A DNA stretch of 52,792 nucleotides from Halovulum marinum. GTDB taxonomy: Bacteria > Pseudomonadota > Alphaproteobacteria > Rhodobacterales > Rhodobacteraceae. Numbering within the stretch: the stretch's first letter is position 1; each line of letters begins with the position of its first letter. The position numbers were made by a program, and so were the translations under genes. The stretch is from NCBI RefSeq assembly GCF_009697225.1, contig NZ_WIND01000023.1, forward strand, positions 1 to 52,792. Reading direction: 5' to 3'. Below, in pieces: positions 1 to 6,668 of the stretch. A model generated the notes under the pieces. That model was not told where the DNA came from. It did not search any database and saw only the letters and a program-made list of their open reading frames with translations.

Positions 1-76
1 AAGAAGTTCGCATTCGATCACACCCCAAAAAGGTCAGAACACTCTTGCATCACGGGCGGCAACCAAAGAAGTTCGC
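1..76. repeat. 11-bp direct repeat flanking 54 bp at the left edge
   Basis: The 11-mer AAGAAGTTCGC occurs at 1-11 and again at 66-76. The second copy lies inside the DUF421 gene, on the opposite strand, exactly where that protein departs from its family. The 54 bp between the copies (12-65) are less GC-rich than the rest and carry no gene. This is what a small insertion with an 11-bp target duplication, or the end of a larger element, would look like. It could also be chance or an assembly edge. Confidence 0.45.
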
Positions 77-502
77 CTCGGACAGCCTGGTCATGCCGTG
101 CGCGCGCAGCTTGGCGCGCACCTCGGCCTCGGTCACGCGCTCGGCGCGCAGCGCCTCGCGCAGGTAGCGCCCGTCTTCGGCCAGGATCCGCGGGTGCGGC
201 TTGACCAGACCGGCGAAGCGCGGGCTGCGCAGCGCCAGCCAGGTGGTCGCCGACTGCAGCGCCGCCAGCAGCACCATCGCCAGCGCGGCGTCGGCGATCG
301 AGACGTTCTTGAGCAGGATGCCGCTGGACGCCAGGCTGCCGATCGCGACGGTGATGATCCAGTCGAAATTGTTCATCTGCCCGGTGGTGCGCTTGCCCGA
401 CAGGCGCATCAGCGCGACGATGAACACGAAGAAGAACACCGAGCCGACGGCGATGCTCTGCAGCCGGGCCCAGCTGTTGAACCAGATGTCCACGTCCGCC
501 AT
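50..502 (-). CDS. DUF421/YetF-like inner-membrane protein, probably truncated at its C-terminus
   Basis: A 150-residue protein with three predicted membrane helices at about residues 14-33, 47-64 and 70-90. They are followed by a soluble part that starts the YetF/DUF421 domain. The segment GKRTTGQMNNFDW (residues 36-48) between the first two helices is typical of the family. Function is not established for this family; it is an integral inner-membrane protein. The soluble domain normally continues into a strand of the type VVLET after the residues seen here. Instead the frame runs through LSEANFF (140-146) into four unrelated residues and a stop. The change of sequence coincides with the 11-bp repeat at 66-76, so the 3' end looks interrupted. 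Family assignment is good; whether the product works is doubtful. Confidence 0.75.
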   Translation of the reverse strand: MADVDIWFNSWARLQSIAVGSVFFFVFIVALMRLSGKRTTGQMNNFDWIITVAIGSLASSGILLKNVSIADAALAMVLLAALQSATTWLALRSPRFAGLVKPHPRILAEDGRYLREALRAERVTEAEVRAKLRAHGMTRLSEANFFGCRP

Positions 503-547
503 CGCCGCCCCCTTCCCGCCCGGTGCTGCGGAACAACGATAGGATGC

Positions 548-574
548 CCGGCCGCGGTTTAAAGCCGCGGCCGG
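548..574 (-). terminator. GC-rich hairpin downstream of sbmA
   Basis: Perfect 10-bp inverted repeat CCGGCCGCGG / CCGCGGCCGG with a 7-nt TTTAAAG loop, 47 nt past the sbmA stop and before the DUF421 gene. It could terminate sbmA or separate the two genes. There is no T-tract, so an intrinsic terminator is only probable. Confidence 0.5.
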
Positions 575-598
575 CGCGGGCGCGGGACGCGGCCACCG

Positions 599-634
599 GC
601 CCGGCGGGCTATTCGGCGGGCTATTCGGCGGGCT
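599..634 (-). repeat. 12-bp tandem repeat that duplicates the sbmA stop codon
   Basis: On the coding strand the unit CCCGCCGAATAG occurs at 634-623 and 622-611, followed by a partial copy CCCGCCGG. The unit ends in TAG and is a multiple of three, so it encodes Pro-Ala-Glu-stop twice in the same frame. The first stop, at 623-621, ends SbmA and a second in-frame stop follows 12 nt later. Confidence 0.85.
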
Positions 635-1904
635 GGGTCTCGGGCTCCAGCTCGATCCCGGACAGCTGCTCGCCGCGGATCTGCGCCTCGAACGCGGCCA
701 GGCGCTTGTAGATCGACATCAGCTCGACGATCGTCGACCAGTTGTGCACCAGGAACTGGAAGCTGTCCTCGACCCGGCCGAAGGCGCGGATGATCTGCTG
801 CATCACGCCCAGGGTGAAGCCGGCGGTGATCACCGTCGGGCCCAGCGCGATGTAGGGCACCATCACCCCGGCCTGCAGGTAGGTGAAGCGGGCGATGTCG
901 AAGTAGAGGTAGTTCAGGTACAGCCGGAAGTAGTTCTTGCGCACGTTGGCGTACAACTCGCGCACGGTCGGCGGCTCGGCGCGCTCGGCGTGGTCCTCGC
1001 CCAGCACCAGTTCCTTGCGGTAGGCGGCCTCGACGCGCTGGTTGCGAAACTCCAGCCCCGGCAGCCGGATCCCGGCCAGCGCCAGCAGCCCGGTGCCCAT
1101 CGCCGACCAGATCAGCGCGGTGAACACCAGCGCCTGCGGCACCTCGCCGATCAGCGGCAACTCCTTCACGAAGCTCGACAGCCCCCACAGGATCGGGGTG
1201 AAGGCGATCAGCGTCATGATGCTGTCGATGAAGCGGGTGCCCAGGGTCTCCATGATCCGGGCGAAGCGCATGGTGTCTTCCTGCACGCGCTGGCTGGCGC
1301 CCTCGATGTGGCGGATCCGGTCCCACATGCCCATGTAGCGGTTGTTCATCGCCGTGCGCCAGCGGAACACGTAGTGGCTGGTGAAGAAGTTGTTGATCAC
1401 CGCGACGGTGATGTAGACCAGCGCGATCTTCAGGAAGGTGGCGAGGGTGGCGTAGTACTGCGCGCCGGTGACGGTCTCCTGCCCGCCCAGCGAGACCTGG
1501 ATCAGGTCGTAGAACTCGCCGAACCATGCGTTGATCATCACGTCGAGCTGCACCAGGAACCAGGCGACGAACACGATCAGCGCCGAGCCCATCACCGACC
1601 AGCGCGCCCAGGGATGCGGCGCGCGCACCAGCCAGAAGGCGGTGAAGGCGGCGAAGCAGACGATCAGGTATTCCCAGAACCAGAAGCCCTGCGCCGAGGC
1701 GCGCGCGGCGTCGTAGACCGCCTGCGCCTCCTCGCCGGCGTCGGGCGGCAGCACCTCGGGGTAGCCCCAGCCGCCGAACACGCCCAGGCTCAGCGCCTGG
1801 CCCCAGTCGCTGGCGGTGACGTACCACAGGATCACGCAGAAGATGGCCCAGGCCAGCGCCGAGCCGAAGAACTGTCCGGGCCTGGGAAAGAAGGATGAGA
1901 ACAC
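621..1904 (-). CDS. sbmA: SbmA/BacA-family peptide transporter
   Basis: A 427-residue polytopic inner-membrane protein. SbmA/BacA proteins are proton-driven importers built like the membrane domain of an ABC exporter but without an ATPase. They take up proline-rich peptides, microcins and bleomycin, and in rhizobia and Brucella are needed for host persistence. The match to Escherichia coli SbmA runs end to end: the N-terminus is of the type MF-SFFP-PG-FFGSA. The blocks NNFFTSHYVFRWRTAMN, RHIEGASQRVQEDTMRFA and NQRVEAAYRKELV are almost unchanged, and the C-terminus contains LMSIYKRL. Length is near the usual 400-420 residues, with a short acidic tail. The ATG at 1904 gives the family's normal N-terminus. 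The stop codon lies in a 12-bp tandem repeat. It is divergent from smpB, so it has its own promoter. Confidence 0.96.
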   Translation of the reverse strand: MFSSFFPRPGQFFGSALAWAIFCVILWYVTASDWGQALSLGVFGGWGYPEVLPPDAGEEAQAVYDAARASAQGFWFWEYLIVCFAAFTAFWLVRAPHPWARWSVMGSALIVFVAWFLVQLDVMINAWFGEFYDLIQVSLGGQETVTGAQYYATLATFLKIALVYITVAVINNFFTSHYVFRWRTAMNNRYMGMWDRIRHIEGASQRVQEDTMRFARIMETLGTRFIDSIMTLIAFTPILWGLSSFVKELPLIGEVPQALVFTALIWSAMGTGLLALAGIRLPGLEFRNQRVEAAYRKELVLGEDHAERAEPPTVRELYANVRKNYFRLYLNYLYFDIARFTYLQAGVMVPYIALGPTVITAGFTLGVMQQIIRAFGRVEDSFQFLVHNWSTIVELMSIYKRLAAFEAQIRGEQLSGIELEPETQPAE

Positions 1905-2024
1905 TTTGCATCGCCTCGTGTCGCATGGGCGCGGCCGCGCCGTTCCTTCCGGTCTAGGGTGCGGCGCGCGGACGTTCCAGTTAATTTCATGTCATGGGCG
2001 CGCACCGGCCGGGCCATCGCGGCT

Positions 2025-2053
2025 TTGACAGCTCCCGCGCGACCACATACATC
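2025..2053 (+). promoter_or_regulatory. Candidate smpB promoter giving a leaderless mRNA
   Basis: A perfect -35 box TTGACA (2025-2030) and a weak -10 box TACATC (2048-2053) stand 17 bp apart. The expected start point, about seven bases after the -10 box, falls on the smpB ATG at 2060. No Shine-Dalgarno sequence precedes that ATG, which fits leaderless translation. The -10 box is poor, so this is a prediction. Confidence 0.5.
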
Positions 2054-2059
2054 CGGTGC

Positions 2060-2533
2060 ATGGCCAGGACACCCGCATCCAATTCGCGCACGATCGCCGA
2101 GAACCGCAAGGCGCGGTACAACTACGCGATCGAGGACGACATCGAGGTCGGGATCATGCTGCAAGGGTCCGAGGTCAAGTCGCTGCGCGCCGGCAACGCC
2201 CAGATCGCCGAAAGCTACGCCGAGGTGAAGGACGGCGAGCTGTGGCTGGTGAACGCCTACATCGAGGGCTACGACAAGGCCAAGACCTTCGGCCATGACG
2301 AGCGCCGCCGCCGCAAGCTGCTGGCCAGCAGGCGCGAGATCGCGAGGATGCACCAGAACGTCGGCCGCGAGGGGATGACGCTGGTGCCGCTGTCGCTGTA
2401 CTTCAACGGCCGCGGCATCGCCAAGCTGAAGCTGGGGCTGGCCAAGGGCAAGAAGGTCGCCGACAAGCGCGAGACCGAGAAGAAGCGCGACTGGAACCGG
2501 CAGAAGCAGCGCCTGCTGAAGGCGCACGGCTAG
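2060..2533 (+). CDS. smpB: SsrA (tmRNA)-binding protein SmpB
   Basis: A 157-residue protein with the complete SmpB sequence. SmpB binds tmRNA and brings it to ribosomes stalled on mRNAs without a stop codon, starting trans-translation. Visible family blocks are [18 protein letters not shown] near the N-terminus, [12 protein letters not shown], the stretch LVNAYI, and the basic C-terminal tail with [15 protein letters not shown] and a run of Lys/Arg that enters the decoding centre. The frame is open upstream, but the ATG at 2060 starts just before the conserved core, and upstream codons would lie within the promoter. No ribosome-binding site is seen. The stop is 4 nt before the next gene, a LacI-type regulator, so the two are probably co-transcribed. 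No tmRNA gene was found in the window. Confidence 0.97.
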   Translation: MARTPASNSRTIAENRKARYNYAIEDDIEVGIMLQGSEVKSLRAGNAQIAESYAEVKDGELWLVNAYIEGYDKAKTFGHDERRRRKLLASRREIARMHQNVGREGMTLVPLSLYFNGRGIAKLKLGLAKGKKVADKRETEKKRDWNRQKQRLLKAHG

Positions 2534-2537
2534 GCCC

Positions 2538-3608
2538 GTGGCACGCAAGCGGCGCGGCAGCGGCAATCCCACGATCATGGACGTCGCGCGCGCGGCCGGG
2601 GTCAGCGCGATCACCGTCAGCCGCGCGATCCGCACCCCCGGCCGGGTGTCGACCGAGGCCCGCGCCCGCGTCGCCGCGGCGATCCGCGATCTGGGCTACA
2701 CCCCGGACCCGGCGGCCAAGGCGCTGGCGTCCAGCCGGTCCGACATCGTCGGCGTGCTGGTGCCCTCGGTCACCAACTCGGTGTTCCTGGACACGATGCG
2801 CGGCCTCTACGAGGTCTGCGAGACCACCGACTACCGGGTGCAGATCGCCAACACCCGCTATTCCGCCGCCGAGGAGGAGCGGCTGCTGCGCATGTTCCTG
2901 ACGCAGCGCCCCGCCGGGCTGATCGTCACCGGGATCGACCAGTCGGCGGCCACCGCCGGGCTGCTGCGCAGCGCGCCCTGCCCGGTGGTGCAGATCACCG
3001 AGATCGGCCCGGCGCCGTTCGACATGATGGTCGGATTCTCGCATTCCGACGCGGCGCGCGTCGCCGCCGAGCACCTGGTCGACTCGGGCTACCGCCGCAT
3101 CGCCTTCCTGGGCGCGCGGCGCGACGCGCGCTCGACCCGGCGGCTGTCGGGGTTCCGCGCCGGGCTGGAGGGCAAGGGGCTGTACAACCCGGCGCGGGTG
3201 CTGTTCGCTGACCGGCCCAGCTCGGTGCCGCTGGGCGCCGAGCAACTGGTCGAACTGCTGACCCGCGATCCGGACGCCGACGCGGTGCTGTGCAACAACG
3301 ACGATCTGGCGCTGGGCGTGCTGTTCGAGTGCCAGCGCCGCGGGCTGGCGATCCCCGACCGGTTCGGCATCTGCGGCTTCAACGACATCTCGGCGATGGC
3401 GACCGCCTGCCCGGCGGTGACCTCGGTGCAGACGCCGCGGCGCGAGGTCGGCCGGCAGGCGATGACCATGCTGCTGGCGCGGCTGGCGGACGAGGATCCG
3501 GGCCGGCCGGTGCGCGATCTGGGCTTCCGGCTGGTGCGGCGCGACAGCACCCGGCGCGGGCAGGGCGCGGTGGCGCCCGGCCCCGGCCGGGTGCGGCCGA
3601 TCGCCTGA
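2538..3608 (+). CDS. LacI/GalR-family transcriptional regulator
   Basis: A 356-residue repressor-type protein. The N-terminal helix-turn-helix covers about residues 11-36 with IMDVARAAGVSAITVSRAI. The hinge region ends near LASSRSDIVGVLVP, and a periplasmic-binding-protein-like effector domain follows to about residue 340. The overall pattern, including the NTRYSAAEEERLL segment, is closest to the gluconate-type (GntR) branch of the LacI family, so a sugar acid is a plausible effector. That is inference. It starts with GTG only 4 nt after smpB. No sugar-utilisation gene is adjacent; the nearest candidate target is the CUT2 sugar ABC operon about 7 kb away, and no palindromic operator of LacI type was recognised there. 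The last 20 residues are Pro/Gly/Arg-rich and not conserved. Confidence 0.9.
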   Translation: MARKRRGSGNPTIMDVARAAGVSAITVSRAIRTPGRVSTEARARVAAAIRDLGYTPDPAAKALASSRSDIVGVLVPSVTNSVFLDTMRGLYEVCETTDYRVQIANTRYSAAEEERLLRMFLTQRPAGLIVTGIDQSAATAGLLRSAPCPVVQITEIGPAPFDMMVGFSHSDAARVAAEHLVDSGYRRIAFLGARRDARSTRRLSGFRAGLEGKGLYNPARVLFADRPSSVPLGAEQLVELLTRDPDADAVLCNNDDLALGVLFECQRRGLAIPDRFGICGFNDISAMATACPAVTSVQTPRREVGRQAMTMLLARLADEDPGRPVRDLGFRLVRRDSTRRGQGAVAPGPGRVRPIA

Positions 3609-3639
3609 CCGCCGGTGCGCACCGGCCGCCGCGCGGCGA

Positions 3640-3984
3640 TCACTGGGTGACGGTGCCGGCCATCATGTCGCCGCCCAGTTGCACCAGCTTGCCGGTCTCG
3701 GCCATGTACTGGTCCAGCGCGTCGCGCACGAAATCGGCCTGGACCCGGCGCAGCTCGTCCATGTCGTTGCAGTGCATCAACTGGTGTTGAAGCCGGAAGT
3801 CCTGCTGCACCCGGTCCGACAGGAACTGCGCCACCTCGGTGGTAAAGCCGCTGATGTTGTACATCCAGTTGGTGCCCAGCAGCGACAGCGTGCGCAGGCT
3901 GGAATCGCGCAGCCCCTCCATCGCAGCGAACGCGGTCAGCGGATCCGGGATCGCCGGAGTCTCGGGCGCGGCTTTGCGTGTCAT
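3640..3984 (-). CDS. Phasin-family protein
   Basis: A 114-residue, largely helical protein of the phasin_2 type. Phasins coat polyhydroxyalkanoate granules and affect their number and size; some family members serve as general stress or chaperone proteins. Typical features are the central amphipathic helix SDRVQQDFRLQHQLMHCNDM, the segment ADFVRDALDQYMAETGKLVQLG, and a short C-terminal tail. A ribosome-binding site (GGAGG) precedes the ATG at 3984. It is a single gene read opposite to its neighbours, with its own promoter at 4054-4091. No PHA synthase or depolymerase is nearby, so a link to PHA granules rests on the family alone. Confidence 0.85.
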   Translation of the reverse strand: MTRKAAPETPAIPDPLTAFAAMEGLRDSSLRTLSLLGTNWMYNISGFTTEVAQFLSDRVQQDFRLQHQLMHCNDMDELRRVQADFVRDALDQYMAETGKLVQLGGDMMAGTVTQ

Positions 3985-4053
3985 GTCCCATCCTCCCCAG
4001 GAAAGGGCCGACGACGCGCTGGGATTGCGGGCGTCCAGCGTCCGGCGCCGGCC

Positions 4054-4091
4054 TTACATTCCAATGTTACGATACATCCGGGTCCGGTCAA
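4054..4091 (-). promoter_or_regulatory. Phasin promoter with a palindrome over the -10 box
   Basis: On the minus strand TTGACC (4091-4086) and TAACAT (4069-4064) are separated by 16 bp. This leaves a leader of about 70 nt before the phasin ATG. An imperfect inverted repeat, TTACATT-CC-AATGTTA (4054-4069, 6 of 7 bases paired), covers the -10 box and could be an operator. It does not match the CTGC-N4-GCAG type of PhaR site. Confidence 0.55.
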
Positions 4092-4150
4092 AGCCCGCGA
4101 TCGCGCCGCACGCGGATCGGCGGGGATCCCCCCTCAAGCCGCGCGCCGGC

Positions 4151-4873
4151 CTAGGGCACCGCCTTGAAACTGTCGCGCAGCGCCGACGACCAGGCCTCTG
4201 ACATCGCCAGGAAATCCGCATCGCCTGCCTCGATCCGGGTCTGCTCGGCGATGGCGCAGGCGTCGCGGTGGACCACCAGCAGATCCAGCGGCATGCCCAC
4301 CGACAGGTTCGAGCGCAGCGTCGAATCCATCGACAGCAGCGCGACCTTGCGCGCGTCCTCGAGGCTGGTGTCGGGCGTGACCACCCGGTCGAGGATCGGC
4401 TTGCCGTACTTGTGCTCGCCGATCTGCAGATAGGGGGTGTCCTCGGTCGCCTCGATGAAATTGCCCTCGGGGTAGAGCATGAACAGCCGCTGCGCGCCGC
4501 CGCGGCGCTGGCCGCCGACGATCATCGACGCGCTGGCGGCCTGCGTCATCCGGCTGACTTTGGCCGAGATGTCGGCCGACACGTCGGACAGCGTCTGGCC
4601 GACCATCTCGGCCACGCGCAGCATGGTGGGCGCCTGCAGGATCGAGCTGTCGGGCCCGGACTCGGGGTCCTCGATCGCCTCGGTCAGCTTGGCGATCACC
4701 GTCTGCGTGACCGACAGCGAGCCGGCGGTCTGGATCACGATGATCCGCTCGCCCGGCTCGCAGAACACGAACTGCTTGCGGTAGGTGGCGATGTTGTCGA
4801 TGCCCGCGTTGGTGCGGGTGTCGGCAAGAAAGACCATGCCTGCGTTCAGCAGCAGGCCCACGCAATACGTCAT
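4151..4873 (-). CDS. Anbu, bacterial proteasome-type peptidase
   Basis: A 240-residue protein of the Anbu family, an N-terminal-nucleophile hydrolase related to proteasome beta subunits and HslV. It begins Met-Thr-Tyr-Cys-Val-Gly, so removal of Met exposes Thr as nucleophile. Asp18 (LADTR) and Lys33 (TYRKQ) sit at the expected places for the Asp17/Lys33 partners of the proteasome. It lacks a long propeptide. Its peptide substrate is not known; family members assemble into open helical rings rather than a closed barrel. It is the last gene of a four-gene operon with a transglutaminase-like, an alpha-E and an ATP-grasp protein. That arrangement is recurrent in proteobacteria and has been read as a peptide-tagging or peptide-synthesis system with its own protease. 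Confidence 0.92.
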   Translation of the reverse strand: MTYCVGLLLNAGMVFLADTRTNAGIDNIATYRKQFVFCEPGERIIVIQTAGSLSVTQTVIAKLTEAIEDPESGPDSSILQAPTMLRVAEMVGQTLSDVSADISAKVSRMTQAASASMIVGGQRRGGAQRLFMLYPEGNFIEATEDTPYLQIGEHKYGKPILDRVVTPDTSLEDARKVALLSMDSTLRSNLSVGMPLDLLVVHRDACAIAEQTRIEAGDADFLAMSEAWSSALRDSFKAVP

Positions 4874-4902
4874 CGGATTTATGTTCCTGCCCGGGCGGCC
4901 GC

Positions 4903-5709
4903 CTACTGCTGGGCGGCCACGCTGACCTGAATATCCATGCTTTCCTCGCCCGCGCCAAGCGAAATCCCCCGGATCGGCGCTGCGTCGAGCGCATCCAGCC
5001 CCGAGCTGACGCGGATGTAGCGCGCGTCCGGGCAGCAGCGGTTCGCCGGATCGAAACCGACCCAGCCCAGGTCGGGCAGGTAAAGCTCGGCCCAGGCGTG
5101 GCTGGCCTCGTCGCCGACGGTCTCGTCGCCGGCCAGCAGGTAGCCGGTGACGTAGCGCGCCGGGGTGCCGCGGATCCGGGCGATGGCGATCAGCACCTGC
5201 GTCTGGTCCTGGCAGACGCCCTGGCCCAGCTCGACCACGTCGGCGGCGGTCATGTCGGCCTCGGTCACCCCCGGCGTGTAGGCGATGGTGTCGGCGACCA
5301 GCGCGCACATCTCGTGCGCCGCGTCCAGCGTGCCCAGCGGCGCGGACACCTGCGCGCCCAGCTCGTGCAGGCCGATGCCGGCGGCGGTGGCCCAGGTCTC
5401 GCGCAGGTAGACCGGCGGCGCGACGGTCTCGCGGTGGCCGCGCAGCACGCCGGCGGTGTCGGCGGTCTCGACCTCGCCGCGCACCAGAACGGCGACGCCG
5501 TCGACCGGGCCCGGCACGGTCATGGTGCTGACCCGATTGCCGGCGCCGTCGACGAACGCCGCGCCGAAGCTGGCGCCATCGGCGGCGACCGACCAGGCGC
5601 GGATCGTCTGCGCGGCGCTGTCGGACGGGGTCAGGCGGTGGCTCTGCACCACCCGCTTGCGCGGCGCCTCGAAGCTGTAGCTGGTGCTGTGCTCGACGAT
5701 CAGCCGCAT
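4903..5709 (-). CDS. Transglutaminase-like cysteine peptidase of the Anbu operon
   Basis: A 268-residue protein with an N-terminal beta-rich domain (about residues 1-90), starting with the usual MRLIVEHSTSYSF, and a transglutaminase-like core. The catalytic triad is complete: Cys166 in GQGVCQDQ, His204 in ASHAWAE and Asp220 in GFDPAN. Members hydrolyse or transfer amide bonds; here the likely role is cleaving or rearranging a peptide made by the ATP-grasp/alpha-E pair. That is inferred from gene order. No signal peptide is seen, so it acts in the cytoplasm. It starts 3 nt after the alpha-E gene stop and ends 29 nt before the Anbu start. Confidence 0.92.
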   Translation of the reverse strand: MRLIVEHSTSYSFEAPRKRVVQSHRLTPSDSAAQTIRAWSVAADGASFGAAFVDGAGNRVSTMTVPGPVDGVAVLVRGEVETADTAGVLRGHRETVAPPVYLRETWATAAGIGLHELGAQVSAPLGTLDAAHEMCALVADTIAYTPGVTEADMTAADVVELGQGVCQDQTQVLIAIARIRGTPARYVTGYLLAGDETVGDEASHAWAELYLPDLGWVGFDPANRCCPDARYIRVSSGLDALDAAPIRGISLGAGEESMDIQVSVAAQQ

Positions 5710-5712
5710 GGC

Positions 5713-6663
5713 TCAGACCTTTCCGAAAAGATAGCTGTCGGCGATCTTCTGCCCCAGGTCGGCATTCCGGGCGACGAACCGGCCGAGGAACTCGTGCAGC
5801 CCGTCGTGGACGATGTCGCCGATCTCGGCGTCGGCCAGCTCGGCCAGCAGCGCGGCGGCGGCGTCGTTGGCCTCGGTGCGCTGGCCGGTGACGCGGCTGA
5901 GCTCGGTCAGGTGGTCCTCGGCGGCGTTGACGCAATGCACCAGCGACCGCGGGCAGGCGCGGTTGAGGATCAGGAAATGCGCGATCCGGCTGGGCGCGTA
6001 GTCGCCGCCATAGGCCCAGTGATAGGCGCGGTGCGCCGACAGCGCCCGCAGCAGAGTGGTCCACTGGTAGTTGTCGATGCCGCCGCCGACCATGTCGCTG
6101 GTCGGCAGCAGCACATAGTACTTCACGTCCAGCAGCCGCGCGGTGTTGTCGCCGCGCTCGACCGCGTGGCCCATGTTGAAGAACCGGTAGCCCTCGTTCT
6201 CGAGCTGGGTGTTCTCGTGCGCACCGCGCACCTCGGCGGCGTGGCGCTTGGTCCAGTCGCAGATCTGCGGCAGCGACAGTTCCGAGCGCGGCGTGCGCTC
6301 CAGCTCCTGAAACTCGAGGTAAGCGCGGTTCAGCGCCTCCCAGACCTCGGTGGTCAGCGCGGTGCGCACCGCGCGCGCGTTGTTCCGCGCCGACGCCAGG
6401 CAGCACTTGATGCTGGACGGATTCGCCGCGTCGAACACCAGGAAGCTGACGACGTTGCGCTCGACCGCGTCGCCGTAGCGCTCGGCGAAATCGCCGCGGG
6501 CGCCGGCGGCGGTCAGGACCGACTCCCATTCGCTGGCGAAGCCGCCGTCGGCGGTCGGGATCAGCTGCATCCGGTAGCCCATCTCCAGCAGACGGGCGGT
6601 GCAGTCGGCGCGCTCGACGTAGCGCGCGGTCCAGTAGAGGTTCTCTGCGGTCCTGCTCAGCAT
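5713..6663 (-). CDS. Alpha-E domain protein of the Anbu operon
   Basis: A 316-residue all-helical protein that starts MLSRTAENLYWTARYVERAD, the standard N-terminus of the alpha-E family (COG2307). Other conserved blocks are NNARAVRTALTTEVWEALN, NMGHAVERGDNTARLLDVKYY and HFLILNRACPRSL. The biochemical function of alpha-E proteins is not established. They are almost always beside, or fused to, the circularly permuted ATP-grasp protein, and are thought to be its partner. The ATG at 6663 lies 5 nt after the stop of the ATP-grasp gene. Confidence 0.9.
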   Translation of the reverse strand: MLSRTAENLYWTARYVERADCTARLLEMGYRMQLIPTADGGFASEWESVLTAAGARGDFAERYGDAVERNVVSFLVFDAANPSSIKCCLASARNNARAVRTALTTEVWEALNRAYLEFQELERTPRSELSLPQICDWTKRHAAEVRGAHENTQLENEGYRFFNMGHAVERGDNTARLLDVKYYVLLPTSDMVGGGIDNYQWTTLLRALSAHRAYHWAYGGDYAPSRIAHFLILNRACPRSLVHCVNAAEDHLTELSRVTGQRTEANDAAAALLAELADAEIGDIVHDGLHEFLGRFVARNADLGQKIADSYLFGKV

Positions 6664-6668
6664 TGCCC

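Noticed and set aside
2538-3608. LacI-type gene as a dedicated regulator of the sugar ABC operon
   Set aside because: It is 7 kb away and linked to smpB, and no LacI-type palindrome was found before 10722. The connection cannot be supported.
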